Source: Dactylis glomerata
Lineage: Eukaryota; Streptophyta; Magnoliopsida; Poales; Poaceae
Assembly: GCA_007115705.1 (NCBI GenBank)
Contig: QXEO01002090.1
Coordinates: 496,001 to 560,000 of the forward strand
Reading direction: 5' to 3'
DNA: 64,000 nt
In this document: piece by piece, positions 11,281 through 22,910 of the stretch
Position numbering within the stretch: the first letter of the stretch is position 1
How the letters are laid out: each line of letters starts with the position of its first letter
Notes under the pieces: generated by a model
Told to the model about the DNA's origin: nothing
The model's input: the letters and a program-made list of their open reading frames with translations, nothing else
The model's database searches: none
Program-made: the position numbers and the translations under genes

Positions 11281-14200
11281 ATGCTCAAATGCCCCATTCA
11301 TGAGCTCCCCAATAATATTATTATTGATAATTTTTATGTGCGGCTTACTCTTCCTGATAAGGATTATTTGGATGCTTCTTGCTTTGGATCATTTACTCAT
11401 ATGAAAGAAGACGCTAAGTGGAAACTTCTTGACCGTATACAAGAGAATGCTGAAGGTTGGGAAAACGACAAAGGTAGGAAGTCAGGTATAAACTATGATT
11501 ATGAATGCATTAAATCTTTTATGAAGACCGATGACTTTCATAGTGTTAGCGCTGCTTATGGTCTTGATTCTCAAATACTTGCTAATTGTCTTAAGGCCTT
11601 TGCCTCTTATCTTGATGTTCCAAAGAAAGATTGGAATAAATATCATGCGCCTTATAAAGATTCTATTAGTCATATTCCTGCTGCAGCTACTGAAGTTTGT
11701 ATTGTTGATAGCATTGTGCCTGAACCTTATTTTGAGAAGACACCTTTCCCTGCTAAGGTAAAGAAGTATTCTACTTTGGTAAGTGTGTCTAATAAAAGTA
11801 CTAAGAAAGCTGCAGAACCTGATGAGCAAATTACTATTAAGTCTCCTGTAGCTATATTGAAGGATCTTGTTACTAAAGATGTAGGGGATGAATATATTCT
11901 TTTTTGTGAAGATGCTTCTAACATTCTTTCACATCCTAAAAAGCTTAGGAAAGCAAGTGTTCCTGTTATTTCTGTCAGGATTGGAGATCATTGCTATTAT
12001 GGTTTATGTGATATTGGTGCTAGTGCAAGTGCTATTCCCTTAGAGCTTTACAAAGAAATTATGCACGAGATAGGCGCTTGTGAACTTGAAGATATTGATG
12101 TGGTTGTTCAGCTTGCTAATAGAGAGACTGTGTGGCCTCTTGGTATTGTTCGAGATGTGGAAGTTCTTTGTGGTAAGACTAAATACCCTACTGATTTTCT
12201 AGTACTTGGTAAGGAAGCTAGTAAAACTTGTCCTATTATTTTTGGTAGACCATTTTTGAACACTTGTGGCGCCGTGATAAATTGTAAGAAGGAGAAATTT
12301 TTTACTAAGTTTAATGGAGAGTCTTATGAGTTTAATTTTTCCAAGTTTGCTAAGACTTCTTATGAAAAGGACACGCCTAATGAAAATTTTCGAGTTGAAC
12401 AGCTTGCTTCTATTGCTCTTGCCCCTAATAATGCCTTGCAGCAATTCATGGAAGATCACGAAAGTGATGTTTTCAGCAAGGAAAGAGAAGAGATTGACGA
12501 CATTCTTCTTCGTCAACCACCGTTACTCAAACATAATCTACCTGTGGAGGATCTTGGTACCACTTTACCGCCTAAAGAAGATCCTGTGTTTGAATTAAAG
12601 CCTTTGCCTGATAATCTTAAATATGCTTATATTGATGATAAGAAAATATATCCTGTTATTATTAGTTCTAAACTTTCAGGGAAGGAAGAAGAGAGATTAT
12701 TGGAGATATTGAGGAAACACCGAGGAGCTATGGGATATACTCTGGATGATTTAAAAGGGATTTCTCCCACTTTATGTCAGCATGCCATTAATATGGAGAA
12801 AGACGCAAAGCCAGTTGTGGAGCATCAACGCCGCCTAATTCCCAAGATGAAGGATGTGGTAAGAAATGAGGTATTAAAACTCCTTGATGCTGGTATCATT
12901 TATCCTATTGCTGATAGTAGATGGGTTAGTCCTGTTCATTGTGTTCCTAAGAAAGGAGGTATGACTGTTGTGCCTAATGAGAATAACGAGCTTATTCCTC
13001 AAAGGGTAGTAGTTGGTTATAGAATGTGCATTGATTATAGGAAGGTAAACAAAGTTACTAAGAAAGATCATTACCCTTTACCGTTTATAGATCAAATGCT
13101 AGAAAGGTTGTCTAAGAAGACTCATTTTTGTTTCCTTGATGGTTATTCTGGTTTTTCTCAAATTGCTGTTAAGAAGGATGATCAAGAGAAAACCACTTTT
13201 ACTTGTCCTTATGGAACTTATGCTTATAGACGTATGCCATTTGGTTTATGCAATGCTCCTGCTACTTTTCAAAGATGCATGTCTGCTATTTTTCATGGCT
13301 TTTGTGAAAAAATTGTGGAGGTCTTCATGGACGATTTCTCCGTCTATGGAACTTCTTTTGATAATTGTTTGCACAACCTTGATAAAGTTTTGCAGAGGTG
13401 CGAAGAAACTAACCTTGTTCTTAATTGGGAGAAATGCCACTTTATGGTAAATGAAGGAATTGTGCTTGGACATAAAATTTCTGAAAGAGGTATTGAAGTT
13501 GACAGAGCAAAAGTGGAGGCAATTGAGAAAATGCCCTGTCCCAGAGATGTTAAAGGTATTCGTAGTATTCTTGGTCATGCTGGCTTCTATAGGAGGTTTA
13601 TTAAAGATTTCTCTAAGATTTCAAAGCCTCTTACCAATCTTCTTCAAAAGGATGTACCATTTGTCTTTGATGATGATTGTAAGGAAGCTTTTGAAACTCT
13701 TAAGAAGGCTTTAACTACTGCTCCTATTGTTCAACCACCTGATTGGAATTTACCTTTTGAAATTATGTGTGATGCTAGTGATTTTGCTGTTGGTGCTGTT
13801 CTTGGACAGCGCATAGATAATAAGTTGAATGTTATTCATTATGCTAGTAAGACTCTTGATGCTGCTCAAAAGAATTATGCTACTACTGAGAAAGAGTTTC
13901 TTGCTGTTGTTTTTGCATGTGATAAGTTTAGATCTTACATTGTTGATTCTAAAGTTACTATTCATACTGATCACGCTGCTATTAGATATCTTATGACTAA
14001 GAAGGATGCTAAGCCTAGGCTTATTAGATGGGTGTTGCTTTTACAAGAGTTTGATTTGTATATCGTAGATAGGAAAGGTGCTGAAAATCCTGTGGCTGAC
14101 AACTTGTCTAGATTGGAAAACATTTCTTTTGATCCTATTCCTGTTAATGATAGTTTTCCAAATGAACAGTTGGCTGCAATTAATGTAACTTCGCGAGACC

Positions 14201-14352
14201 TTCCTTGGTATACTGATTATGCTAACTTTATTGTTTCCAAGTATTTGCCTCCGACCTTTACAGCTCAGCAAAGAAGATTTTTTTTTATGATTTTAGGCAT
14301 TATTTTTGGGATGACCCACATTTATATAAAGAAGGAGTTGATGGTATTATGA
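11281..14352 (+). CDS. gag C-terminus, protease, reverse transcriptase, RNase H (element B)
   Basis: A 1023-codon frame continuous with gag apart from the TGA just upstream. The end of gag is followed by a retroviral-type aspartic protease with LCDIGASASAIP (catalytic D at residue 244) and the later IFGRPFL strand. The reverse transcriptase has the palm motif FMDD (residues 682-685) and the typical RMPFGLCNAPATFQ. RNase H has CDASDFAVGAVL (D at about 831), TEKEFLAV and HTDHAAIRYL. These enzymes mature the particle and copy element RNA into DNA. The ATG at 11281 is only the first one after the stop, so natural translation would begin in gag. The frame ends at TGA 14350-14352, after a shift in an oligo-T run near 14278-14286. 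Confidence 0.88.
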   Translation: MLKCPIHELPNNIIIDNFYVRLTLPDKDYLDASCFGSFTHMKEDAKWKLLDRIQENAEGWENDKGRKSGINYDYECIKSFMKTDDFHSVSAAYGLDSQILANCLKAFASYLDVPKKDWNKYHAPYKDSISHIPAAATEVCIVDSIVPEPYFEKTPFPAKVKKYSTLVSVSNKSTKKAAEPDEQITIKSPVAILKDLVTKDVGDEYILFCEDASNILSHPKKLRKASVPVISVRIGDHCYYGLCDIGASASAIPLELYKEIMHEIGACELEDIDVVVQLANRETVWPLGIVRDVEVLCGKTKYPTDFLVLGKEASKTCPIIFGRPFLNTCGAVINCKKEKFFTKFNGESYEFNFSKFAKTSYEKDTPNENFRVEQLASIALAPNNALQQFMEDHESDVFSKEREEIDDILLRQPPLLKHNLPVEDLGTTLPPKEDPVFELKPLPDNLKYAYIDDKKIYPVIISSKLSGKEEERLLEILRKHRGAMGYTLDDLKGISPTLCQHAINMEKDAKPVVEHQRRLIPKMKDVVRNEVLKLLDAGIIYPIADSRWVSPVHCVPKKGGMTVVPNENNELIPQRVVVGYRMCIDYRKVNKVTKKDHYPLPFIDQMLERLSKKTHFCFLDGYSGFSQIAVKKDDQEKTTFTCPYGTYAYRRMPFGLCNAPATFQRCMSAIFHGFCEKIVEVFMDDFSVYGTSFDNCLHNLDKVLQRCEETNLVLNWEKCHFMVNEGIVLGHKISERGIEVDRAKVEAIEKMPCPRDVKGIRSILGHAGFYRRFIKDFSKISKPLTNLLQKDVPFVFDDDCKEAFETLKKALTTAPIVQPPDWNLPFEIMCDASDFAVGAVLGQRIDNKLNVIHYASKTLDAAQKNYATTEKEFLAVVFACDKFRSYIVDSKVTIHTDHAAIRYLMTKKDAKPRLIRWVLLLQEFDLYIVDRKGAENPVADNLSRLENISFDPIPVNDSFPNEQLAAINVTSRDLPWYTDYANFIVSKYLPPTFTAQQRRFFFMILGIIFGMTHIYIKKELMVL

Positions 14353-15542
14353 GAAGATGCGTACCGGAATATGAGCAACAAGAGATATTAAGAAAATGCC
14401 ATAGTAGTGCCTACGGAGGGCATCATGCTGGAGACAGAACCGCACAGAAGGTTCTACAATCAGGTTTTTATTGGCCAACCCTCTTTAAGGATGCCAGAAG
14501 GTATGTTTTATCTTGTGATGAATGTCAAAGAGTTGGTAATATTTCTAGACGCAATGAGATGCCTATGAATTACACTCTTGTTATTGAACCATTTGATTGT
14601 TGGGGATTTGACTTTATGGGTCCTTTTCCTCCTTCAAAAGGCTATACCCATATACTTGTTGCTGTTGATTATGTTACTAAATGGGTAGAAGCCATACCTA
14701 CAAAGAGCGCCGATGATGAGACTTCGTTAAAAATGCTTAAGGATGTTATTTTTCCTAGGTTCGGAGTGCCTAGATATCTTATGACTGACGGAGGTTCTCA
14801 TTTTATTCACGGTGGTTTTAGAAAAACTCTTGCTAAATATGATGTCAATCATAGAATTGCTTCTGCTTATCATCCCCAAACTAGTGGGCAGGTAGAGCTT
14901 TCAAATAGGGAGATCAAGTCTATCTTGCAGAAGACTGTCAATAGATCTAGGAAAAACTGGGCTAGTAAGTTAAACGACGCTTTATGGGCATATAGAACTG
15001 CTTATAAGAATCCCATGGGTATGTCTCCTTATAAGATGGTTTATGGAAAAGCGTGTCACTTGCCCTTAGAATTAGAACACAAAGCTTTTTGGGCAGTGAG
15101 AGAGCTTAATAGAGATTTTAAACTAGCCGGTAAGAAAAGGTTGTTAGATTTGAGTTCTCTAGATGAGTGGAGAAATGAAGCGTATGAGAATGCCAGACTT
15201 TTTAAAGAGAAAGTCAAGCAATGGCATGATAAGAGAATTCTTAAGAGAGAGTTTCATGTTGGTGAGAAAGTTCTATTGTATAGGTCTCGTCTCAGATTTT
15301 TTGCAGGAAAATTACTTTCAAAATGGGAAGGACCATATGTTATTGTGGAAGTGTACCGCTCAGGTGCTATTAAGATTGCTTCATTGAAAGATGATTCTAC
15401 ACAAGTGGTGAATGGGCAAAGACTCAAACATTATATTTCTGGAGATTCTTATAATGAAGATGTTGATGTTATTGAAACAGTTTCTCCGGAAGATTACATC
15501 CAAGACAAATTGCAGGTACCTGCAGAGTTCGCTTTCGAATAG
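14349..15542 (+). CDS. integrase (element B), out of frame with RT
   Basis: A 397-codon frame overlapping the RT frame by four bases (ATGA). It holds the HHCC zinc finger (YGGHHAGDR and CDECQRVGN, residues about 22-64) and a DD35E catalytic core with D88 (FDFMGP), D147 (MTDGGSHF) and E183 (SGQVELSNREI); 35 residues lie between the second D and the E. A C-terminal part with GEKVLLYRSRL resembles the usual integrase tail. It joins element DNA to the host chromosome. The coding sense clearly continues upstream in this frame to about 14287, so the ATG at 14349 is probably not a natural start. The integrase would originally have been part of one polyprotein. Confidence 0.88.
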   Translation: MRRCVPEYEQQEILRKCHSSAYGGHHAGDRTAQKVLQSGFYWPTLFKDARRYVLSCDECQRVGNISRRNEMPMNYTLVIEPFDCWGFDFMGPFPPSKGYTHILVAVDYVTKWVEAIPTKSADDETSLKMLKDVIFPRFGVPRYLMTDGGSHFIHGGFRKTLAKYDVNHRIASAYHPQTSGQVELSNREIKSILQKTVNRSRKNWASKLNDALWAYRTAYKNPMGMSPYKMVYGKACHLPLELEHKAFWAVRELNRDFKLAGKKRLLDLSSLDEWRNEAYENARLFKEKVKQWHDKRILKREFHVGEKVLLYRSRLRFFAGKLLSKWEGPYVIVEVYRSGAIKIASLKDDSTQVVNGQRLKHYISGDSYNEDVDVIETVSPEDYIQDKLQVPAEFAFE

Positions 15543-15880
15543 GTAATAGTTCTAGTCAGAAAAGTTTCGCGAAAAGTTCTTCCTTTAATATTTTTGCTGT
15601 TTTTACTAAATATGAAAAATCACGAGACGAAAACGGGCAGGAAAAAGAGTCCGTGTGTCCCTCACACGTAGGTGGCGCGGGCCCACCCCTGGCCACGCCA
15701 CCTAGGTGTGAGAACACCCCGGAACTCGTTTCTGTCCCGGTTTCCTCTTGTGACTTCGTTTCGATGTATAATTTTCGCCTATTTAACCCCCCGGAGTCCC
15801 CGAGGTCTGTATATCGTTTTCTCGTTGTGTTTTGTTTCGAGCTGTTTCTGCCAGGAGTTGATCTTAAGTTTGGGGGAATC
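15543..15880 (+). other. element B region between integrase and small 3' ORF
   Basis: No gene. It contains a GC-rich segment (15655-15720) with two partly inverted copies of a CACCTAGGTG-type motif. Confidence 0.5.
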
Positions 15881-15889
15881 ATGGCCTCT
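15881..15889 (+). pseudogene. first three codons of small 3' ORF, element B (split by C)
   Basis: ATGGCCTCT lies directly before element C. With C and one copy of the CCTCT duplication removed, this start is in frame with the open frame resuming at 22563. See the entry at 22563-22910. Confidence 0.6.
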
Positions 15890-17484
15890 TGCTACTCGTG
15901 TGGTGATGTGGGAGCAGTGAGTCCTTGTGCGTGGTGATGACCAGCCCGTTGGGAACCCCAAGAGGAAGGTATGATGAGTGTAGCAGCAAGTTTTCCCCCA
16001 ATTAAGAAACCAAGGTTTATCGAACAGGAGAAGGGAGACGATGACGACTGAAGGTGTTTGTGGAACCTGCACACACACAAACAAATACTTTGTTCCCAAC
16101 TTGCGATGAGGTTGTCAATCTCACCGGTTTGCTTGAAACAAAGGTTATGAGTGTATCGAGTGGAAAACAGTAGTAATGTGCGAGTAAAGTAAACAGTGCG
16201 GGAAAAGTAAACAGGTGATTGCAATATGATTAAAATAGGACCGGGATCCACAGTTCACTAGTGGTGTCTCTCCATAGATAAAATAACATGCTGGGTAAAC
16301 AAATTACAGTTGGGCAATTGATAGAATAAAGATAACGTGATATGTCAAGAAGATCACTATGAGATTTACTCTGGGCATTACAACAAAATACATAGACCGC
16401 CATCCAACTGCATCTATGACTAATAATCCACCCCCGGGGATATCAATCCGAACACCCCAAAAGTATTAAGTTGCGAACAACAGATAATTGCATTAAGCAA
16501 AGTGTGTAATGTAAACAAAGCATATGCCCTTGAGCATACGAATGTTGTTTTCTCCCTAGTAGCAACAGCACATCTACCACCTTAGAGGTTTCTGTCACTC
16601 CCCCAGGTGAAATAGAGGCATGAACCCACTATCGAGCATAAATACCCCCTCTTGGAGTCACTAGCAACTACTCGGCCAAGATAGCTACTAACAACGGAGA
16701 GCATGCAAGATCATAAACAACATAGAGATAACAAAAGATATAATTCAGTACAGCAACTTAATCATAAACACCAATATTCATCGGATCCCAACAAACCAAC
16801 ATCATAGAATTACATAACGGTGATCTCAATCATGTAGGGCAGCTCATGAGATCTAAACATGAAGCACATGGTGGAGAAGACAACCATCTAGCTACTGCTA
16901 TGGACCCATAGTCCAAGGTAGACTACTCACTCATCGCTCCGGAGGCAAGCATGGCGATGAAGAAGACCTCCGGTGGCGATTCCCCTCACCGGCAGGGTGC
17001 CGGGAAGAGCTTCTGGACTCTCCCGATCTTCGGGTCGACGGCGGCGGCGGATCGCGATGTATTCTGGAAAACTGATCGGGGCCTTAGGTTTTTCTCGTCG
17101 GGGGGTACTTATAGGCGAAGGGGCGATGTCAGAGGTGGAGCCAGGGGCTCTCACACAGGGGTGGCGCGGCCAGGGGCCAGGCCGCGCCGCCCCCTTGTGT
17201 GGGGCCCTGGTGGGCCCCCTCCGACACTTCTTCGGATGACTGGAAGCTTCCGGGTAAAATATGACTTCAGGAACTTGTTTCGTCCAATTCCGAGAATATT
17301 TCCTGTGTATCACTTCTGAAACACAAAAATAGCAGAAAACAGGAAACTGGCACTGTGGCACTTTGTTAATAGGTTAGTTCCGGAAAATGTATAAAAGTGC
17401 CACTAAGTGTAACGAAACAATAGGCAAATGGTGTAAAAACAAGCATGGAGCATCAAAAATTATAGATACGTTTGAGACGTATCA
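15890..17484 (-). repeat. 3' LTR of element C
   Basis: 1595 bp, nearly identical to 20962-22557. On the plus strand it runs TGCTACTCG to CGTATCA. The open frames within it are repeated in the other LTR and are not genes. Confidence 0.93.
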
Positions 17485-17499
17485 AGCATCCCCAAGCTT
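17485..17499 (-). other. polypurine tract, element C
   Basis: On the minus strand AAGCTTGGGGATGCT abuts the 3' LTR, the same as in A and D. Confidence 0.7.
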
Positions 17500-20068
17500 A
17501 ACTCCTGCTCATCCTCGAGTAGGTAAGTGATAACAAAAGAATAATTTTTGAGGTGACATGCACCTACACAATCTTGATCATATATGTAAGCATTGGTGAG
17601 CTGGGATCAATAGAACTTAAAACATGGGCATGAAGATATAATCATGACAATAAGAACTTAGCAACCATGTTGTAAACATGCAAATGAACACAAACAAAAG
17701 ATCATGGTAATGAAACAATGAAAGTCAAACGTGTGTTCAAATCATAAGGAAAAACATACAAATGGTTTTCAGCTTGTCCTTCAAAGAGAGCAAAACATAA
17801 ATGCATAGGACACCTCAAAGTTTAAGAGGGCGACTAGATACAAATAATTTAAGAACAAGTGAAACCAACAATATGAATCAATCAATGAACTTTGGGACAA
17901 TGCATATCACACTAAGAATGACAACTATGCTCTCTTAATGGTGCATAAAGAAAGAAGGTGGTGACTCAACATAAAAGTAAAAGAAAGGCCCTTCGTAGAG
18001 GGAAGCAGTGATTTAAACATGTGCTAGAGCTTTTCATTTGTAAAACAGAGAGATAAAACTTGATTTTGAGAGGTGGTTGTCTTTGTCAACGACTGGCAAT
18101 GGGGTTCTTACTATCTTCCATACAAAAATAAAGCAAGTTTTTGAGAGAGAGATTGGCACTCTTGTGCTCTTTTTATAAAACTTGGCACTCCTCCCCACCT
18201 TTTCCTTTCACATACCATGGCTAACCGATTCCATCGGGTGCCCACCAACATTCACATTCATTGGAGGAGTGCCTTTTTTCTTTCTTTTTTCTCTTTTTTT
18301 TTCTTTTTGGAATAAGCAATATGGAAGATAGCAAATCCGACCACTACGTCCCCATGAGCTGAAAACAGTGTCACAAAACGAGAAGTATTTTGAAGGTTTT
18401 TGAAAGGTAGCACACGAAATTTTTACTTTGGAATGGCTTACAAATACCATGCATAGGAATTTATAGTGGACACAATGGCAAACTTGGCTTTTAGGAGTTG
18501 GATGCACGAGTAGAGCTCATACTCAGTACAAGGTGAGGGCTAGCAAAAGACTGGGAGCGACCAACTAAGAGAGCAATAATGGCCATAATCATGCAAAGCG
18601 ACAAAGCGACATTAAAAGAGGCATACGATGGCATCAAAAGTCAAAAACTAAATGATCATGAAGGCTAATGGCGACTTTGTAAGAGTCTAACATGTGTGAG
18701 CATGCGCCAAGTCAACCTAAATAAAGCATCAAGGAGAAAACCAAAATAATGCTTCCATACAATAAAAACAACGCATGATTTTTTCAAAGGCTCATTAAGC
18801 AATCTCAGTTATTTGAGACAAGTCATGCTACAGCAAAACCACTAAGCATACTATCAAAAAGACATCAAGCATGACATGAAAAAGCCTAAGCCGCAGTCTA
18901 CACAAGCTCCTTCTTGTACCACTATTTTGCACAAAGCTTTTTCTCTTTTCCAACACCATTTGAAATTTTTATAAACACCTCTTTTGATGAAAACCAATAA
19001 AGATCAGAGGCAAAAATACACCTTGATGAAAAGATATGACGAGATCTGAACGCAAATCAAGGCGAAAACGAAAACCAAAAGCAGTAGCAGAAAAAGAAGA
19101 ACACTCGATGAACGATAAGAGTGAAAAACTGAGCGTTCTTTGCAAATGAAAACGAGTACATCTCCTCCAAAGGAAATTTGTTGGGGTCCAACCATTTATT
19201 GCAGCAAACAAACAAACTAAACCAACTAAGAAAACTAAAACAACTGACGCTCCAAGAAAAACACATAGTGCATGAAGCAATAAAAATATAGTGTTTTGAA
19301 AGGTGACCTGATTTTTGCCGATGAAGAAGGGGTGCCTCGGGGGCATCCCCAAGCTTTGACGCTTGTACTTCTTGGATATTTCTTGGGGTGATGCATGGGC
19401 ATCCCCAAGCTTGAGCTTTTGTCCATTCTTCAACTCATCTCATCATTCTCCAATCCCTACACTTGAAAACTTCCTTCATACAAAACTAAACACAATTCTA
19501 TTAGCAACATTAGTGTAAGCATAAAATATATTCAACCTCTTTTAGCTTCAGGTTTCATCCCAAAACCACCACATATAAAGTATATACTACTGTAGCAACT
19601 TCCACAAGAGTTCTATGATCAAAAAGAACTCAAAAGAAAGCGATAAAGTGGCAAAAACAAATATTGGCAGAAATCTGTCAAAACTGGACAGCTGACAAAG
19701 GACGAATTTTTGAGGGATTTTCCGTTGCTCAAATCAAAAAGTGTTCAACTAAGAAAAGTTTGGATATAACCTGGGGCATATGCAAAAGAAATCGCAGGTC
19801 CAAAAGATAAACAGAGAATTTTCACGAATTTTTACGGTGCAGCACCGAAAACAGTTTCAGGACAGCAACATCCCCAAATCTTTACCTCACTCAAATTAGA
19901 GGCTTCTCTTGGCACAAAAACGAAATAAACAAGATAAGGAGCAGTCATTACAGTAGTAATGACTTCCAAGACTCAAATAAAAGAAAAAGTACTGAAAAGT
20001 AAACATTGGGTTATCTCCCAAGAGTGCTTTTCTTTAACGCCTTTGAGCTAGGCGCAGAAAAGTGCGAA
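17500..20068 (-). other. element C internal non-coding region
   Basis: No gene. It is largely the inverted counterpart of 4850-7425 in element A. The short minus-strand frames (18969-19433 and others) are phenylalanine-rich chance frames conserved because the DNA is repeated. Confidence 0.6.
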
Positions 20069-20763
20069 TCAAGTAATATCAAGAGATGAAGTGCTAGTTA
20101 CCTCAGTAGGCTCTTTGAAGGTTCCCGAAGATGATTCAACCTGCAAGTCACCCTTAGTGGAACTAAGAGTCTTACCAATCTTAAGAACATGTTGAGATTT
20201 TAGCGCAGAAACCTTGGGAACATACATAAATTTTTGCTCTTTTCCAACAAACACTTTCTCCTTCTTAAATTTAAGAGAAGAGAAGATTAAACTAAGAGTT
20301 TCCATAGACTCCTCTAGTTTACCAATCCTCAAGTTTTGATTGTCATGAGTAGTGCTAGCCTCTAAAATGGTAATTCTCTTACCAATATTTTCTATTAATT
20401 CACTAACGCGGCTAGCATTTTCTAGGATACTTGGCAAACTTTTTTCTAAGGAGCTGAGCTTTTCTACCACCTCTTCCAAGGTGGTCTCAGTCTTAGCAAC
20501 ATGAATAGGTGGTACTCCCACTAAACTTTCAATTATAGTGCATGCTTCTCCCGCGGAGTACCCAGAAAATTACCTCCTGTAAGAGTATCAAGAACATACC
20601 TATTCCAGCTAGATATACCAACATAAAAATTTCTCTGGAGGATCGTGGTGGAGTGCTTTTTGGTACACCTATGATGAGCATTGTTAATACGGTACCAAGC
20701 ATCTTTTAAACTTTCTCCCCCTTGTTGCTTGAAACTACGAACTTCTACTTCAGGATTACTCAT
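20069..20763 (-). pseudogene. gag-like ORF of element C, frameshifted
   Basis: The minus-strand start ATG (20761-20763) opens MSNPEVEVRSFKQQGGESLKD, followed by NFYVGISSWNRYVLD, a gag-like domain familiar from non-autonomous Triticeae elements. A one-base shift near 20535 ends this frame at 20533. The sense continues in the next frame (VGVPPIHVAK at 20521) to a stop at 20069, with a coiled-coil-like middle (KLSSLEKSLPSILENASR) and KLEESMETLS. Such a protein could help package the element's RNA using another element's enzymes. The frameshift means this copy would not make it whole. No protease part is present. Confidence 0.65.
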
Positions 20764-20933
20764 TGTAATAAAACTAAAAGCAGATAAGTAAAAACAACTA
20801 CCAAGGATTCTAATTTTTTTTGGGTTTTTGATATAAAAAGCAATGCAGGTAAAATAAAATAAAGTAAAGCAAAACAAATAACAAAGTAAAGAATGTGTGT
20901 GCGAAGAACTCCCCTCGCAGAAGTCTTCTCTCT

Positions 20934-20951
20934 TCCCCGGCAACGGCGCCA
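20934..20951 (-). other. primer binding site, tRNA-Asp, element C
   Basis: The minus strand reads TGGCGCCGTTGCCGGGGA, an exact complement of the tRNA-Asp 3' end and identical to the site in B. Confidence 0.87.
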
Positions 20952-20961
20952 GAAAAAGTGC

Positions 20962-22557
20962 TGCTACTCGTGTGGTGATGTGGGAGCAGTGAGTCCTTGT
21001 GCGTGGTGATGACCAGCCCGTTGGGAACCCCAAGAGGAAGGTATGATGAGTGTAGCAGCAAGTTTTCCCCCAATTAAGAAACCAAGGTTTATCGAACAGG
21101 AGAAGGGAGACGATGACGACTGAAGGTGTTTGTGGAACCTGCACACACACAAACAAATACTTTGTTCCCAACTTGCGATGAGGTTGTCAATCTCACCGGT
21201 TTGCTTGAAACAAAGGTTATGAGTGTATCGAGTGGAAAACAGTAGTAATGTGCGAGTAAAGTAAACAGTGCGGGAAAAGTAAACAGGTGATTGCAATATG
21301 ATTAAAATAGGACCGGGATCCACAGTTCACTAGTGGTGTCTCTCCATAGATAAAATAACATGTTGGGTAAACAAATTACAGTTGGGCAATTGATAGAATA
21401 AAGATAACGTGATATGTCAAGAAGATCACTATGAGATTTACTCTGGGCATTACAACAAAATACATAGACCGCCATCCAACTGCATCTATGACTAATAATC
21501 CACCCCCGGGGATATCAATCCGAACACCCCAAAAGTATTAAGTTGCGAACAACAGATAATTGCATTAAGCAAAGTGTGTAATGTAAACAAAGCATATGCC
21601 CTTGAGCATACGAATGTTGTTTTCTCCCTAGTAGCAACAGCACATCTACCACCTTAGAGGTTTCTGTCACTCCCCCAGGTGAAATAGAGGCATGAACCCA
21701 CTATCGAGCATAAATACCCCCTCTTGGAGTCACTAGCAACTACTCGGCCAAGATAGCTACTAACAACGGAGAGCATGCAAGATCATAAACAACATAGAGA
21801 TAACAAAAGATATAATTCAGTACAGCAACTTAATCATAAACACCAATATTCATCGGATCCCAACAAACCAACATCATAGAATTACATAACGGTGATCTCA
21901 ATCATGTAGGGCAGCTCATGAGATCTAAACATGAAGCACATGGTGGAGAGGACAACCATCTAGCTACTACTATGGACCCATAGTCCAAGGTAGACTACTC
22001 ACTCATCGCTCCGGAGGCAAGCATGGCGATGAAGAAGACCTCCGGTGGCGATTCCCCTCACCGGCAGGGTGCCGGGAAGAGCTTCTGGACCCTCCCGATC
22101 TTCGGGTCGACGGCGGCGGCGGATCGCGATGTATTCTGGAAAACTGATCGGGGCCTTAGGTTTTTCTCGTCGGGGGGGTACTTATAGGCGAAGGGGCGAT
22201 GTCAGAGGTGGAGCCAGGGGCTCTCACACAGAGGTGGCGCGGCCAGGGGCCAGGCCGCGCTGCCCCCTTGTGTGGGGCCCTGGTGGCCCCCCTCCGACAC
22301 TTCTTCGGATGACTGGAAGCTTCCGGGTAAAATATGACTTCAGGAACTTGTTTCGTCCAATTCCGAGAATATTTCCTGTGTATCACTTCTGAAACACAAA
22401 AACAGCAGAAAACAGGAAACTGGCACTGTGGCACTTCGTTAATAGGTTAGTTCCGGAAAATGTATAAAAGTGCCACTAAGTGTAACGAAACAATAGGCAA
22501 ATGGTGTAAAAACAAGCATGAAGCATCAAAAATTATAGATACGTTTGAGACGTATCA
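20962..22557 (-). repeat. 5' LTR of element C
   Basis: 1596 bp; one base longer than its partner through one extra G near 22170. It begins (minus strand) TGATACGTCTCAAACGTATC. Confidence 0.93.
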
Positions 22558-22562
22558 CCTCT

Positions 22563-22910
22563 TCAAGTGACAACAAGGGCAAAGGGCCCTATATAGATGA
22601 TCACCAGCGCCAGAAGTGGAAGGAGGAGCTAGGTTCTGGAAGAGCAAGGCCGAAAAACCCTGCTTTTGAAGGACCAACGAAAGCTAGGCGTATCTTTTCT
22701 CATGATTTGCAGGGACCAACATATCATGTTTTGGATCTTGACTCCATGCCCGTGATAGAACACGACATGTTGGTCACTTTTGAGTTTTGCACTCAATATC
22801 AAGCTTTGAAGAGGGAGGTAGCGATGCTTCAAGAAGAGAATCTCAGGCTTCGCAGGATGCAGGAATATTTCATTAATCCAAGGCTGCTTCCAATACCGCC
22901 AAAGGAGTAA
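22563..22910 (+). pseudogene. remainder of small 3' ORF, element B (coiled-coil-like)
   Basis: The frame runs from 22563 to TAA at 22908-22910; with the three codons at 15881-15889 it would have been 118 aa. It is hydrophilic. Near its C-terminus it has a heptad-like stretch, YQALKREVAMLQEENLRLR, that predicts a short coiled coil. It has no signal peptide or membrane segment. It sits after integrase, where Athila-type elements often carry an extra ORF, but nothing here looks envelope-like. Its function is unknown. Insertion of C after codon 3 disrupts it. Confidence 0.55.

Larger units (their letters stand above)
15890..22557 (-). mobile_element. LTR retrotransposon C, non-autonomous, nested in B
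   Basis: Inverted relative to B. Its LTRs are 20962-22557 (5') and 15890-17484 (3'), with perfect duplication CCTCT (15885-15889 and 22558-22562). It has a tRNA-Asp primer site, a polypurine tract and a frameshifted gag-like ORF but no pol. By eye only about ten differences separate its LTRs (for example at 17330 TAGCAG versus CAGCAG), so it is a young insertion and necessarily younger than B. It shares its LTR start and much internal DNA with A and D. Confidence 0.94.
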
